Shown here: positions 34,881-44,017 of the stretch, piece after piece
Numbering within the stretch: position 1 is the first letter of the stretch
Layout: the number at the start of each line of letters is the position of its first letter
Assembly: GCA_028066055.1 (NCBI GenBank)
Contig: JALCBY010000006.1
Coordinates: forward strand, 1,200 to 65,199
Source of the DNA: Hyphomicrobiaceae bacterium
Lineage (GTDB): Bacteria; Pseudomonadota; Alphaproteobacteria; Rhizobiales; Methyloligellaceae
Length of the DNA stretch: 64,000 nt
Direction: 5' to 3'
Program-made: the position numbers and the translations under genes
The notes under the pieces: generated by a model
The model's input: the letters and a program-made list of their open reading frames with translations, nothing else
Told to the model about the DNA's origin: nothing
Databases searched by the model: none

Positions 34881-35900
34881 ATGGAGTCGGAGCGAGTGTT
34901 GAGCATGCGTACGGCGGCGGCGGGACGCATCACCAAATGGCTGGTGACGCTGACCGTTTTGACGGCATTTGCTGTGCTGATTGCCGGATGTGCCGGCGGC
35001 TCTTTAAGCGGCGTCTTCAGCGGTGAAGGCGGGTCGGGCGGAAAGGCGGCGCCCGTTTCATTTGCCCCGATTATCGGTCCACCTGCGAAAGTTGGTAGCG
35101 AACTCACCCAACAACTTGTCGCTGCGGCCAAACAGAAGAAGATTACCGTTGTCGAAAAGGGACGTCCTGCAACCTATACGGTTCAGGGATATCTCGCCCA
35201 GTCAAACGACAGGCGTACCGAAAAATTCTCCTACATCCTTGATGTCACTGACACATCCGGAAATCGGGTGCATCGGATCATCGGCGAGGAAGCAGTCCCG
35301 GCCAAGCCGGGAGCGAAACCCTGGTCATCCATAAACAAAGCCGCGCTACAGAAAATCGCCTCAAAGACAACCACCGATCTAGCCGCTTGGCTGCCGAAAC
35401 AGGGGAGCGGCAGTGCACCAGCCGCCACTTCGACGCCCGCACGTCCCGCTCCCGCGCGCACGCAGACGGCCAAGAAAAAGCCGCCAACGGCAACCGCGTC
35501 CAGCGCGCAGCGCCGCACGGCGTCAACAAGCCGGCGATCGGAACCGGTCGCAGCCCTCGTGCCGCCAGTATCGGGCGCACCCGGCGACGGGCGCAAATCG
35601 CTCACGAATGCCCTGCGCGAGCGACTTCGCGCAAAAGGTGTACAGATTGCGAGTACCGGCGGAACGAATGTTTACAAAATCAACGGTAAGGTCTCGGTCA
35701 GCTCGGCGTCCGGCGGCAAGGAACGCATTCGGATCGACTGGACACTTCTGAGCCCGTCCGGTCAGGACCTTGGCTCGGTAACACAGCAAAGCGATGTTGC
35801 GAAGGGCTCCCTCAACCGGTCCTGGGGGCCGGCCGCAACGGCTGCTGGAAACGCCGCGGCAGCGGAACTTATCAAACTCATCCAGAAGAGCCGGGGGTGA
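34881..35900 (+). CDS. Lipoprotein with two repeated domains
   Basis: A 339-residue predicted lipoprotein. The hydrophobic signal segment ends in a lipobox LIAGC (Cys at ~36). The mature part has two similar ~100-residue modules (about 60-175 and 228-338) separated by a Pro/Ala/Thr/Lys-rich linker (~180-225, e.g. PARPAPARTQTAKKK). Both modules share L..L, then a Y-x-x-x-G-x-x strand, then a hydrophobic strand ending in TDTSGNRV or LSPSGQDLG, so they are a duplication. ATG 34905 is an alternative start. It lies between pgeF and prs, where many Rhizobiales have a similar uncharacterised gene. Function unknown. Confidence 0.7.
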   Translation: MESERVLSMRTAAAGRITKWLVTLTVLTAFAVLIAGCAGGSLSGVFSGEGGSGGKAAPVSFAPIIGPPAKVGSELTQQLVAAAKQKKITVVEKGRPATYTVQGYLAQSNDRRTEKFSYILDVTDTSGNRVHRIIGEEAVPAKPGAKPWSSINKAALQKIASKTTTDLAAWLPKQGSGSAPAATSTPARPAPARTQTAKKKPPTATASSAQRRTASTSRRSEPVAALVPPVSGAPGDGRKSLTNALRERLRAKGVQIASTGGTNVYKINGKVSVSSASGGKERIRIDWTLLSPSGQDLGSVTQQSDVAKGSLNRSWGPAATAAGNAAAAELIKLIQKSRG

Positions 35901-36036
35901 TCTGTTGCGATCTTGCCCACAACGGCAAGCCATCCGGTTTACACGTTCGACGCGCATTGCTAAAAAGCGGCCCTCGCAGGGGCGGCAGGGAGCTCGCAAA
36001 CGTGTCACGCGAACCTGACACGACAGAGAACGGCAA

Positions 36037-36969
36037 ATGAAACTCGTCGCGGGCAATTCGAACCGGCCTCTTGCCGAGGCCATAGCTGCTTATCTCAACA
36101 TCCCCATGACAAAGTGTTCCGTGCGCCGCTTTGCGGACATGGAAATTTTCGTCGAGATCCAGGAGAACGTCCGTGGCCAGGATGTCTTCGTTCTGCAGTC
36201 CACGTCGTATCCTGCGAACGATCACCTGATGGAACTGCTGATCATGATCGACGCGTTGCGTCGGGCCTCGGCGCGCCGCATTACCGCAGTAATGCCGTAT
36301 TTCGGCTATGCGCGTCAGGACCGGAAGTCGGAGTCGCGCACGCCCATCTCCGCGAAACTCGTTGCCAATATGATCACTGCCGCCGGCGCGGACCGTGTGC
36401 TGACCCTTGACCTCCATGCCGGGCAGATTCAGGGATTTTTCGACCTACCGACCGACAATCTGTATGCGGCTCCCGAGATGGTGAAGGACGTCAAGAAGAA
36501 CTACAAGCTCGACAAGGTGATGGTGGTGTCGCCCGACGTTGGTGGCGTGGTCCGCGCCCGCGGGTTGGCCAAGCGCATTGGCGCCCCGCTGGCGATTATC
36601 GACAAGCGCCGTGAACGGGCCGGTGAGTCCGAGGTCATGAACGTGATCGGTGAAGTCGACGAGTACTCCTGCATCCTGGTCGACGACATCGTCGACAGCG
36701 GCGGTACACTTTGCAATGCAGCGGAAGCGTTGCTCGAAAATGGCGCAAAAGACGTCAGCGCATACATCACACATGGCGTGCTGTCCGGAGGCGCGGTTGC
36801 CCGCGTAACCGCTTCGGCCATGAGTAAACTTGTCATTACGGATTCCATAGTCCCGACCGAGGCCGTGCGGGTCGCACAGAATATTCGCGTCATGAGTGTT
36901 GCGCCCCTGCTTGGCGAAGCGATTGCCCGAACCAGCGGTGAAAAATCCGTATCAAGTTTGTTCGACTGA
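36037..36969 (+). CDS. prs: Ribose-phosphate pyrophosphokinase
   Basis: A 310-residue class I PRPP synthetase. [20 protein letters not shown] holds the flexible loop and ATP-binding Arg; [12 protein letters not shown] and the PRPP motif [14 protein letters not shown] are complete. Length is canonical. It makes PRPP for purine, pyrimidine, His, Trp and NAD synthesis and supplies the co-substrate of the Apt encoded at 43469. First of the prs-rplY-pth-ychF run; ~135 bases of upstream sequence may hold its promoter. Confidence 0.96.
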   Translation: MKLVAGNSNRPLAEAIAAYLNIPMTKCSVRRFADMEIFVEIQENVRGQDVFVLQSTSYPANDHLMELLIMIDALRRASARRITAVMPYFGYARQDRKSESRTPISAKLVANMITAAGADRVLTLDLHAGQIQGFFDLPTDNLYAAPEMVKDVKKNYKLDKVMVVSPDVGGVVRARGLAKRIGAPLAIIDKRRERAGESEVMNVIGEVDEYSCILVDDIVDSGGTLCNAAEALLENGAKDVSAYITHGVLSGGAVARVTASAMSKLVITDSIVPTEAVRVAQNIRVMSVAPLLGEAIARTSGEKSVSSLFD

Positions 36970-37171
36970 TCGCACGTGCCCACCTGCCCGCATCACGAAA
37001 AGCGGGAATGTCGGCGGGCGTAACCAATCTGCTTATCCCACCATTGCCAGCAGAGCCCGCGGACGCTATAAGCGCGCGAGAAATTATACCCGGTTCCGGG
37101 ACCAACAACCGGCACCGGAAGAACCAGCGGACAATGCGAACTGGTCCGTTCCTGAAATTGGAGGATTTGAG

Positions 37172-37864
37172 ATGGCCGAGGTCAGCGAGATCAAAGCCAC
37201 GGCGCGCGTAGGTTCTGGCAAGGGAGCATCCCGGGCTGCCAGGCGCGAAGGCCGTATTCCGGGCATCATCTACGGGGATAAATCCGACCCGGAGGCGGTG
37301 ACGCTCGACAGCAAGGAGTTCTGGCAGTTTGCCCGCACCCCACAGTTCCTGAACACGATCTACACGCTGGATGTGGACGGCAAGCCGCAGCGGGTCATTC
37401 CGCGCGATGTACAACTCGATCCCGTGCGGGACGTGCCGCTGCATGTGGACTTCCTGCGCCTTGGCAAGGGCGCAAAGGTCACTGTGGAAGTGCCCGTTCA
37501 GTTTCTCAACGAGGAAGAGTCTCCTGGTCTGAAGCGCGGTGGCGTTCTGAATATCGTGCGTCATGCCATCGAGTTGAGGTGCGTGGCAGAATCGATCCCG
37601 GAGCATCTCGAAGCCAGCCTGGAAGGTCTCGACATTGGCGACTCACTGCACGTTTCTGCGATCAAGTTTCCAGAAGGTGTCGAGTTGACCATCTCGGACC
37701 GTGACTTCACCGTCGCCACAATCGTCGGCCGCATGGCCGAAATCGTCGAGGAAGACGAAATGGAAGGCGAGGAAGGCGAAGAGCTTGAAGGCGAGGAAGG
37801 CGAAGGCGAAGCCGGAGAGGGCGAAGCCGACGGTGGCGAGCAAACCGACGGCGGTGACGAATAA
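37172..37864 (+). CDS. rplY: 50S ribosomal protein L25/general stress protein Ctc
   Basis: A 230-residue L25 of the long (CTC/TL5) type. The N-terminal 5S rRNA-binding domain covers ~1-95 (KGASRAARREGRIPGIIYG; DVQLDPVRDVPLHVDFLRL), the TL5 domain ~100-185. The C-terminus is a very acidic Glu/Gly repeat tail from about residue 193. ATG 37172 has GGAGG upstream (37160-37164). It is followed by pth, a common pairing in bacteria. The upstream open frame to 36896 is a non-coding extension through prs. Confidence 0.95.
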   Translation: MAEVSEIKATARVGSGKGASRAARREGRIPGIIYGDKSDPEAVTLDSKEFWQFARTPQFLNTIYTLDVDGKPQRVIPRDVQLDPVRDVPLHVDFLRLGKGAKVTVEVPVQFLNEEESPGLKRGGVLNIVRHAIELRCVAESIPEHLEASLEGLDIGDSLHVSAIKFPEGVELTISDRDFTVATIVGRMAEIVEEDEMEGEEGEELEGEEGEGEAGEGEADGGEQTDGGDE

Positions 37865-37912
37865 CTCTGAGGTCTATTCGGCCGCCTGGGCCTTAACGGG
37901 ACGCTTGTTCCA

Positions 37913-38644
37913 ATGAAACTCATAATTGGCCTCGGAAATCCCGGGGCGGAGCATGCGCGCAACCGGCACAATGTCGGCTTCATGGCCGTTGACGCTATTG
38001 CCGAGGCTCATGGCTTCGGCCCGTGGCGCAAGAAATTTCAGGGTCAGATATCCGAAGGACGGCTCGACGGCGAGAAATGTCTGCTGCTCAAGCCGTCCAC
38101 CTACATGAATGAGTCAGGCCGCGCGGCCGCCGAAGCCATCCGTTTCTACAAGCTCGACCTCGACGATGTTGTCGTGCTCTACGACGAAATCGACCTTGCG
38201 CCTGCAAAGGTCCGCGTCAAGGCGGGCGGCGGCGTTGCCGGCCACAACGGACTGAAATCGCTCACGAGCCACATCGGCAACGATTATCTTCGTGTCCGTA
38301 TCGGTATCGGTCACCCGGGTCACAAGTCCAAGGTACACAGCCACGTTCTGAAAGATTTTTCCAAAGCCGAACGCGCGTGGCTTGATCCTTTGATCGAAGC
38401 GATCGCATCTTCCGCACCGCTCCTTGCCGAGGGCGACGCAGCCAACTTCATGAACAGGTTGGCTCTGGCCGTGAGTGGCGACGAGAAGCCTGCCACCCGC
38501 AAGAACGATACGCCAAATTCTCGAAAAGCACCGTCCCAACGCGACCTTGCGCGGAAGGCGGCAGACGCGCCGGTTGAAAAACAAGGAGCCGAAACCGGGC
38601 CTTTCGCGCGTTTGCGCAAGCTGTTCGGAGCGCAAGAGGGCTAG
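37913..38644 (+). CDS. pth: Peptidyl-tRNA hydrolase
   Basis: A 243-residue Pth. MKLIIGLGNPGAEHARNRHN contains the catalytic His of the N-terminal motif, LLKPSTYMNESGRA and GGGVAGHNGLKS the Asp/Asn region and lid. The catalytic domain ends near residue 190; the last ~50 residues are a basic, low-complexity extension ending ARLRKLFGAQEG, as in several alphaproteobacteria. It recycles peptidyl-tRNA dropped by the ribosome. Nine bases before ychF. Confidence 0.95.
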   Translation: MKLIIGLGNPGAEHARNRHNVGFMAVDAIAEAHGFGPWRKKFQGQISEGRLDGEKCLLLKPSTYMNESGRAAAEAIRFYKLDLDDVVVLYDEIDLAPAKVRVKAGGGVAGHNGLKSLTSHIGNDYLRVRIGIGHPGHKSKVHSHVLKDFSKAERAWLDPLIEAIASSAPLLAEGDAANFMNRLALAVSGDEKPATRKNDTPNSRKAPSQRDLARKAADAPVEKQGAETGPFARLRKLFGAQEG

Positions 38645-38653
38645 GGACGGCAC

Positions 38654-39781
38654 ATGGGATTCAAATGCGGCATCGTCGGACTGCCGAACGTCGGCAAGTC
38701 CACCCTCTTCAACGCGCTTACCCAGACGGCGGCGGCAGAGGCGGAGAATTACCCGTTCTGCACCATCGAGCCCAATGTGGGCGAAGTTCCGGTGCCCGAT
38801 CCTCGCCTTGAGAAAATCGCCGAAATCGTCAAGCCGAAGTCCGTCGTCCCGACCCGGTTGACCTTCGTCGACATCGCCGGCCTCGTGCGCGGCGCTTCCA
38901 AAGGTGAAGGCCTTGGAAACCAGTTCCTCGCGCATATTCGCGAGGTGGACGCCATCGCCTATGTGCTGAGATGCTTCGATGATCCCGACGTGACCCATGT
39001 CGACGGGCACATCGCCCCCCTCTCTGATGCCGAAACGGTGGAAACAGAACTCATGCTCGCGGACATGGAGAGCCTGGAGAAGCGGATCGAACCGCTGGAG
39101 AAAAAAATCCGCGGCCAGGACAAGGAAGCAAAGAAAACCCTCGAACTCGTACATGCCGCGCTGGACATGCTGCGCGATGGAAAGCCCGCGCGTCTCGCCA
39201 ACGTCGAGGAAGAAGACAGGCGCGCGTTCCGCGCGCTCAACCTGCTGACGTCGAAGCGTGTCCTCTATGTGTGCAATGTCGACGAAGCGTCGGCAGCGAC
39301 CGGGAACGCCTATTCCAGAGCCGTCGAGGAAAAGGTTGCCCAGGCTGCGGCGCAAGCCGGAAGCGCTGATCCGAAGCCGCCACAGGTCGTGGTGATCTCA
39401 GCGAAGATCGAGGCCGAACTTGCCCAACTCGCGGCGGACGAACGCGCCGAGTATCTGCAGGAGCTCGGACTTGAAGAGGCAGGCCTCGACCGGTTGATCC
39501 GCGCGGGATATTCACTCCTCGACCTCATCACCTTCTTTACCGCCGGCGAAAAGGAGGCGCGCGCCTGGACCGTGCGGGAGCACACCAAAGCACCAAGGGC
39601 GGCCGGCCAGATCCATACTGATTTCGAGCGCGGTTTCATCCGGGCCGAAACCGTAAGCTTTGACGAGTTTGTCGAATATGGCGGCGAAAGTGGCGCGCGA
39701 GATGCCGGCAAGCTTCGGCTTGAAGGCAAGGACTATATCGTACAGGACGGTGACGTCCTGCACTTCCGCTTCGCGACCTGA
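38654..39781 (+). CDS. ychF: Redox-regulated ATPase/GTPase YchF
   Basis: A 375-residue Obg-superfamily protein. G1 is [15 protein letters not shown]3 region [18 protein letters not shown]4 is the variant typical of YchF/OLA1 with ATP preference (CNVDE), a coiled coil spans ~130-190 and the TGS domain ~290-360 ([20 protein letters not shown]). The final [10 protein letters not shown] is characteristic. It binds ribosomes and prefers ATP. Last of the prs-rplY-pth-ychF run, convergent with marC. Confidence 0.97.
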   Translation: MGFKCGIVGLPNVGKSTLFNALTQTAAAEAENYPFCTIEPNVGEVPVPDPRLEKIAEIVKPKSVVPTRLTFVDIAGLVRGASKGEGLGNQFLAHIREVDAIAYVLRCFDDPDVTHVDGHIAPLSDAETVETELMLADMESLEKRIEPLEKKIRGQDKEAKKTLELVHAALDMLRDGKPARLANVEEEDRRAFRALNLLTSKRVLYVCNVDEASAATGNAYSRAVEEKVAQAAAQAGSADPKPPQVVVISAKIEAELAQLAADERAEYLQELGLEEAGLDRLIRAGYSLLDLITFFTAGEKEARAWTVREHTKAPRAAGQIHTDFERGFIRAETVSFDEFVEYGGESGARDAGKLRLEGKDYIVQDGDVLHFRFAT

Positions 39782-39802
39782 GCCTGGATTGTTTGCCGAG
39801 TC

Positions 39803-40438
39803 CTATTTCTGAAGCGCCGGCACTGCATTGGCCACACCATTGACAATCATGCCGACCGCGATGGCGGCCAGCACCATCCCCATGATCCGGGTGACGATAT
39901 TCATGCCTGTTGCGCCAAGCCATGCCGAAATCCTCTCGCCCATCGCAAAGGTTATGTAGATCAATACGCAAACCGCGAACAGAACACCTGCGCACAGGAG
40001 TTTGTTGGCGAAGCCTTCGGCCCGATGCGCAAAGACGATCACGGTGGTCATTGATCCCGGACCGGCCAGCAGAGGGATCGCGAGCGGAAATATGCCGGGA
40101 TTATCCTTTTCGCGCCCCTCAACGGATTCCTCATGCGTATGATTGATCTGGCTGGTCTGAACGTGCAGCATTGAAAAGGCGATCGCGAGGATCAAAATCC
40201 CGCCAGCGATGCGGAAATCGTCCACGGTGATACCGAAAAACCGGAGAATCCCATTGCCGGCGAACAGCACGACCAACAGAATCATGAAAGTTGCGACAGC
40301 GCCTGTCAGCGCGATGGCCGCATGCTGCTTTGCGCCCTTCCCTTCGGTCACCGACAAAAAGATCGGCAGGTTCGTGAGCGGATTCATGATCGCGAACAAT
40401 GCTGCGAACAGCTTCGTTGCCAGCGCGAAATCCATCAC
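39803..40438 (-). CDS. MarC family integral membrane protein
   Basis: A ~210-residue protein with six transmembrane helices. LFAIMNPLTNLPIFLSVTEG in the first helix and its mirror in the second half (PLAIPLLAGPGSMTTVIVF) are MarC-family hallmarks. The name is historical; a role in multiple antibiotic resistance was withdrawn, and the real function is unknown. The start is GTG 40438 or ATG 40435, with GGGGGAACC upstream. It is divergent from the small gene at 40499 and convergent with ychF. Confidence 0.92.
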   Translation of the reverse strand: MMDFALATKLFAALFAIMNPLTNLPIFLSVTEGKGAKQHAAIALTGAVATFMILLVVLFAGNGILRFFGITVDDFRIAGGILILAIAFSMLHVQTSQINHTHEESVEGREKDNPGIFPLAIPLLAGPGSMTTVIVFAHRAEGFANKLLCAGVLFAVCVLIYITFAMGERISAWLGATGMNIVTRIMGMVLAAIAVGMIVNGVANAVPALQK

Positions 40439-40498
40439 GGTTCCCCCAAGTGGTTGTTAGAAGACGACCGAGTTTGCCACGATTCGGAAGCCGCACTG

Positions 40499-40732
40499 AT
40501 GGCCCATGAAAACAAGTTTCGGCGCTCGATCGAAACACCCGATGGCGGGCGCTGTGTCGATATCTTCATGCGCCCCGACACGACATACGGATTTGAAGAG
40601 TATCGCCGCGACAGCGAGGACGGACAGGGCTGGTTCCCAATCGGATTTTTTCAGGAGCGGAAGTTCACAAGCGAGGAGGACGCGCAACTTCTCGCGCGCC
40701 AGTTGGTACCTTGGCTGGATGACGTCCTGTAA
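40499..40732 (+). CDS. Conserved-looking small hypothetical protein
   Basis: A 77-residue soluble protein of mixed charge. The stretch VDIFMRPDTTYGFEEYRRDSE followed by GWFPIGFFQERKFTSEEDA and QLLARQLVPWLDDVL looks like a compact beta-alpha fold rather than random translation. ATG 40499 is the only good start. No family recognised. It lies between the divergent marC gene and a small membrane protein gene. Confidence 0.6.
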   Translation: MAHENKFRRSIETPDGGRCVDIFMRPDTTYGFEEYRRDSEDGQGWFPIGFFQERKFTSEEDAQLLARQLVPWLDDVL

Positions 40733-40821
40733 ACTAAACGCGTCATTGGTTCAAAAGCTGGGTCAGATATTGGGCAACACTTATTAAGCAACACTGTCCT
40801 GCACAAACTCGGAACGGCGGA

Positions 40822-41064
40822 ATGATCGTCGAGTTTCTCAAATGGTATTTTCATCACCACGTCGTAATGGTGCTGGGTATCGGCCTGATGGGCGCCATGG
40901 GTGCCATCACGATGGTTGTTTCCCAGTCAATCGTAGACGCGTTTTCGCTGAGTGAGAATGCCGGCCTGCTGGTGCATTTAGGCAGCTTCTTTCTGCTTCT
41001 CATCGCTTGCGGCTGGACCTACGACAAATACAAGGAGTGGCAGCTGCTGCAGAAGAAGGACTAA
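40822..41064 (+). CDS. Small two-helix membrane protein
   Basis: An 80-residue protein with two hydrophobic helices (about 14-34 and 48-65) separated by a short polar loop, and a charged C-terminal tail (YDKYKEWQLLQKKD). ATG 40822 has CGGCGGA upstream. No family recognised; probably an inner-membrane protein of unknown function. Convergent with the aldolase gene. Confidence 0.6.
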   Translation: MIVEFLKWYFHHHVVMVLGIGLMGAMGAITMVVSQSIVDAFSLSENAGLLVHLGSFFLLLIACGWTYDKYKEWQLLQKKD

Positions 41065-41092
41065 CCCCACGCGACGTTCCAAACGCGAGTGA

Positions 41093-41743
41093 TCAGCGCT
41101 GCTGCCCGTAGGTTTTGAACCGTTCCAGGACCCGGCTCATTTCCGCATCGTCCAGAATATGCGGCTCGCCAACCTGCAGGGCCGCCAAATATTGCGCCGC
41201 AAGGGTCTCCACTTCGCGAGCGAGATCCAGAGCGGCTGCAAGGTTTGCCCCACAAGCAATTACGCCGTGATTGGCCATCAGGCATGCCCGGCGGTCCTTG
41301 AGTGTCTCGGTGACATTATCCGCGAGTTCCGCGGTGCCGAAGGTCGCGTAATCCGCGAGCGGAATGTCCTTTCCGCCGGCCACGGCAACCATGTAGTGGA
41401 ATGCAGGGATCCGCCTTCTGCAACAGGCGAGCGCCGTGGCGTAACGTGAATGCGTATGAACGATCGCCTGGGCCTCTTCCCGGGCACCGTAGGCCGATAG
41501 GTGGAATTGCCATTCGCTCGAAGGCTTGCGCGCACCCTCGACGGGCTCGCCGTTTTTCTCAATGAATACAATATCTTCAGGAATCAGGTCATTGTAAGCC
41601 ATACCGGTCGGCGTGATGAGCATCCCGTCCTTCCAGCGCGCAGACACATTTCCCGACGTCCCGGGTGACAGGCTCTCGCGCGACATGGCAAGCGCGGTAT
41701 CGATAATGTCTTGACGGAGCCACGCCTCGTCCTGATCAGCCAT
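41093..41743 (-). CDS. Class II aldolase, probable 5-methylthioribulose-1-phosphate aldolase (Ald2) of a DHAP shunt
   Basis: A 216-residue zinc aldolase. SPGTSGNVSARW, LITPTGMAYNDL, KPSSEWQFHLSAY (catalytic Glu), HTHSRYATALAC (Zn His) and LMANHGVIACG are all present; the protein reads very close to L-fuculose-1-phosphate aldolase FucA. Its gene overlaps mtnA by 8 bases and ends an mtnP-apt-lysE-mtnA operon with no fucose genes. In Rhodospirillum rubrum and some E. coli a FucA-like aldolase (Ald2) cleaves the MtnA product into DHAP and 2-methylthioacetaldehyde. That role is inferred here from context. MtnB, the dehydratase of the classical pathway, is a related alternative but less similar. 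Confidence 0.8.
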   Translation of the reverse strand: MADQDEAWLRQDIIDTALAMSRESLSPGTSGNVSARWKDGMLITPTGMAYNDLIPEDIVFIEKNGEPVEGARKPSSEWQFHLSAYGAREEAQAIVHTHSRYATALACCRRRIPAFHYMVAVAGGKDIPLADYATFGTAELADNVTETLKDRRACLMANHGVIACGANLAAALDLAREVETLAAQYLAALQVGEPHILDDAEMSRVLERFKTYGQQR

Positions 41744-42833
41744 CTTCCATCATCTCGGGATAAAGACCGAGGAGCCCTTCGAGGCTTGCCTCGCAGATGC
41801 CACGCTCCGTGATCAGGCCGCTAACCAGACGCGCGGGCGTCACGTCGAAGGCCGGATTGGCTGTGGGACTGCCCGGCGCGGCGATGTCCACCGTGACCAC
41901 CTTGCCGTTCTTGGCGCGGCCCGTCATATGGGTGACCTCTTCCGCCGCGCGTTCCTCGATAGGTATCTCAAACCCGTCGTCGAGCGACCAGTCGATGGTC
42001 GAGTGCGGCAACGCAACATAGAACGGCACCTCGTTGTCGGCTGCCGCCAGCGCCTTCAGATAGGTTCCGATCTTGTTGGCCACGTCCCCGTTGGCCGCGG
42101 TCCGGTCCGTGCCCGTGATACAGATATCGACCTCGCCGCGCTGCATCAGATGGCCGCCGGCATTGTCGGCAATGATCGTATGCGGCACGTCCTCATGGCC
42201 GAGCTCGAACGCGGTCAGCGCCGCGCCCTGATTTCGCGGGCGGGTCTCGTCGACCCACACATGAACGGGAATGCCGGCATCATGCGCCTGATAGACAGGC
42301 GACGTTGCCGTTCCCCAGTCGACGGTCGCCAGCCAGCCTGCGTTGCAATGGGTCAGCACGTTCACCGGTTCGCCCTGCTTGCGTTTCGCAATCTCTTCAA
42401 TAAGCGTCAGGCCGTGCACACCAATCATCCGGCAGGTTTCCACGTCCTCGTCGCAGATTTCGCCGGCGCGCTTGTAGGCCGCAATCACCCGTTTCTCGCG
42501 CGGCAGATTGCGCGCCGTGTCGATCATCTCCTGGATCGCCCAGCGTAAATTGACGGCGGTCGGTCGCGTTGCCAGTAGCTTCTCCGCCGCCGCATCCAGG
42601 TTTTCATCAGACGCGTCCTTACGCAGAGCGAGACAGATACCATAGGCTGCCGTCGCGCCAATCAAAGGAGCACCTCGCACCAGCATGTCCTTGATGGCGC
42701 GCGCCGCGTCATTGACGGTCTTGAGATGCGTCGTTTCGAAAATATGGGGCAGTTTGGTCTGATCGAGGATGCCGACCGTCCAGCCGTTCTCCTCGACCCA
42801 GATCGTTCGGTGATTTTTGCCGTCAATTTTCAC
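41736..42833 (-). CDS. mtnA: 5-methylthioribose-1-phosphate isomerase
   Basis: A 365-residue eIF2B-fold isomerase. The catalytic Cys is in NVLTHCNAGWLATV and the Asp in ICITGTDRTAANGD; VDETRPRNQGAAL also fits MtnA. It turns MTR-1-P into MTRu-1-P in methylthioadenosine salvage. GTG 42833 overlaps the lysE stop in GTGA and has GGAGAG upstream, so I take it over the frame's open extension to 42893. The aldolase gene overlaps its end by 8 bases. Confidence 0.93.
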   Translation of the reverse strand: MKIDGKNHRTIWVEENGWTVGILDQTKLPHIFETTHLKTVNDAARAIKDMLVRGAPLIGATAAYGICLALRKDASDENLDAAAEKLLATRPTAVNLRWAIQEMIDTARNLPREKRVIAAYKRAGEICDEDVETCRMIGVHGLTLIEEIAKRKQGEPVNVLTHCNAGWLATVDWGTATSPVYQAHDAGIPVHVWVDETRPRNQGAALTAFELGHEDVPHTIIADNAGGHLMQRGEVDICITGTDRTAANGDVANKIGTYLKALAAADNEVPFYVALPHSTIDWSLDDGFEIPIEERAAEEVTHMTGRAKNGKVVTVDIAAPGSPTANPAFDVTPARLVSGLITERGICEASLEGLLGLYPEMMEDG

Positions 42834-43465
42834 CGCTGGCTCTCCATGGCAAGTCTCGCACCAAGCCCGACAAGCACGCATCCCGCGATCCATCTGAAAA
42901 CCCGCTGAGCCGAGCCGGTGTTTTTGAGTTTTGAAACCACAAGATCCGCAAGCAGAACGGTGAGGATGTCGGCAGACGTAAAAGCGAGCAATGTCACAAA
43001 ACCCAGAACGAGCATCTGGGTTGAAACGGACAGTGCTCCAGCCGGATCGACGAATTGCGGCAGAAACGCCAGAAAGAACATCGCCGCCTTGGGGTTCAAG
43101 ATCTCGACAACGATACTTTGTGAGAATGTTGAACGCTGTTTCATGTCCGCTGCTGGCCGCGCCGGCGCATTCTCAGCTCGTCCGGAACAAAGTATGTTGA
43201 TGCCAAGCCACACCAGATAGAGCGCGCCGGCGAGTTTCACGACCAGATAAGCGCCAGGCACGAGGGCGAGCAATGCAGATAATCCGAAAGCAGCGGCGGC
43301 GACATGAACATACCCGCCGACATGCAACCCAACGGCTGCCAGCAGGCCCGCTTTTCGGCCTCGCGCCATGGTCTGCGCGGCTGCATAGAGCGTTGCAGGT
43401 CCCGGCACATAGGCAAAGACCGCAAGAACCGCCGCAAAGGCGGCCAATGTTTCCCACGACGCCAA
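42830..43465 (-). CDS. LysE/RhtB family exporter within the MTA salvage operon
   Basis: A 211-residue membrane protein with six helices. VPGPATLYAAAQTMARGRKAG and LNPKAAMFFLAFLPQFVDP are the LysE-family hallmarks. TTG start 43465 with GGGAGAC upstream; its stop is part of the mtnA start (GTGA). LysE proteins export amino acids or their derivatives. Sitting between apt and mtnA it may export a methionine-salvage product or a methylthio compound; that is inference. Confidence 0.88.
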   Translation of the reverse strand: MASWETLAAFAAVLAVFAYVPGPATLYAAAQTMARGRKAGLLAAVGLHVGGYVHVAAAAFGLSALLALVPGAYLVVKLAGALYLVWLGINILCSGRAENAPARPAADMKQRSTFSQSIVVEILNPKAAMFFLAFLPQFVDPAGALSVSTQMLVLGFVTLLAFTSADILTVLLADLVVSKLKNTGSAQRVFRWIAGCVLVGLGARLAMESQR

Positions 43466-43468
43466 AAT

Positions 43469-44005
43469 CTAGTCTCCCTCAAACTCCATGAGCGTGTGGC
43501 ACGCGACATCCAAAGCTTCGACACGCTTCAAGCCGTTCAGATCAGGCAGATCAATAACGAACGCGGCACCGACGACATCGGCACCCAGTGTCCGCAGCAG
43601 CTTGACCGCAGCTTCCGCCGTCCCCCCGGTAGCGATCAAGTCGTCTACAAGAAGGACCTTCTCGCCTTCCCTGACACCGTCTTCATGCACTTCGATGACA
43701 TCCACGCCATATTCCAGCTCATAATCCTGACCGATGGATTTGGCCGGCAGCTTGCCCTTCTTGCGGATCGGCACGAAGCCGCATTCCAACCGGTCGGCAA
43801 CCGCGCCGCCGAGAATAAAGCCCCGCGCCTCGATACCGGCCACGGCCTCAACCTTCTTGTCGCGGAACGGCTCGGCCAATTTCTGGATGCAGGCCGTGAA
43901 TCCGCCCGCGTCACCAAAAAGCGTGGTGATATCGCGAAACATAACGCCCGCCTTCGGATAGTCGGGAATGGTACGGACAAGAGATTTGAGGTCGTCACCG
44001 GTCAT
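43469..44005 (-). CDS. apt: Adenine phosphoribosyltransferase
   Basis: A 178-residue type I PRTase. The adenine-binding front FPKAGV-like segment (IPDYPKAGVMFRDITTLFG), GIEARGFILGGAVADRL and the PRPP loop VLLVDDLIATGGTA are complete. It converts the adenine set free by MtnP into AMP. Gene spacing: 12 bases after mtnP and 3 bases before lysE, all on one strand, so it is part of the operon. Confidence 0.96.
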   Translation of the reverse strand: MTGDDLKSLVRTIPDYPKAGVMFRDITTLFGDAGGFTACIQKLAEPFRDKKVEAVAGIEARGFILGGAVADRLECGFVPIRKKGKLPAKSIGQDYELEYGVDVIEVHEDGVREGEKVLLVDDLIATGGTAEAAVKLLRTLGADVVGAAFVIDLPDLNGLKRVEALDVACHTLMEFEGD

Positions 44006-44017
44006 ATGGCCTTCCTT

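Noticed and set aside
38114-39355. 413-codon minus-strand frame over pth and ychF
   Set aside because: Antisense shadow of two well-supported essential genes.
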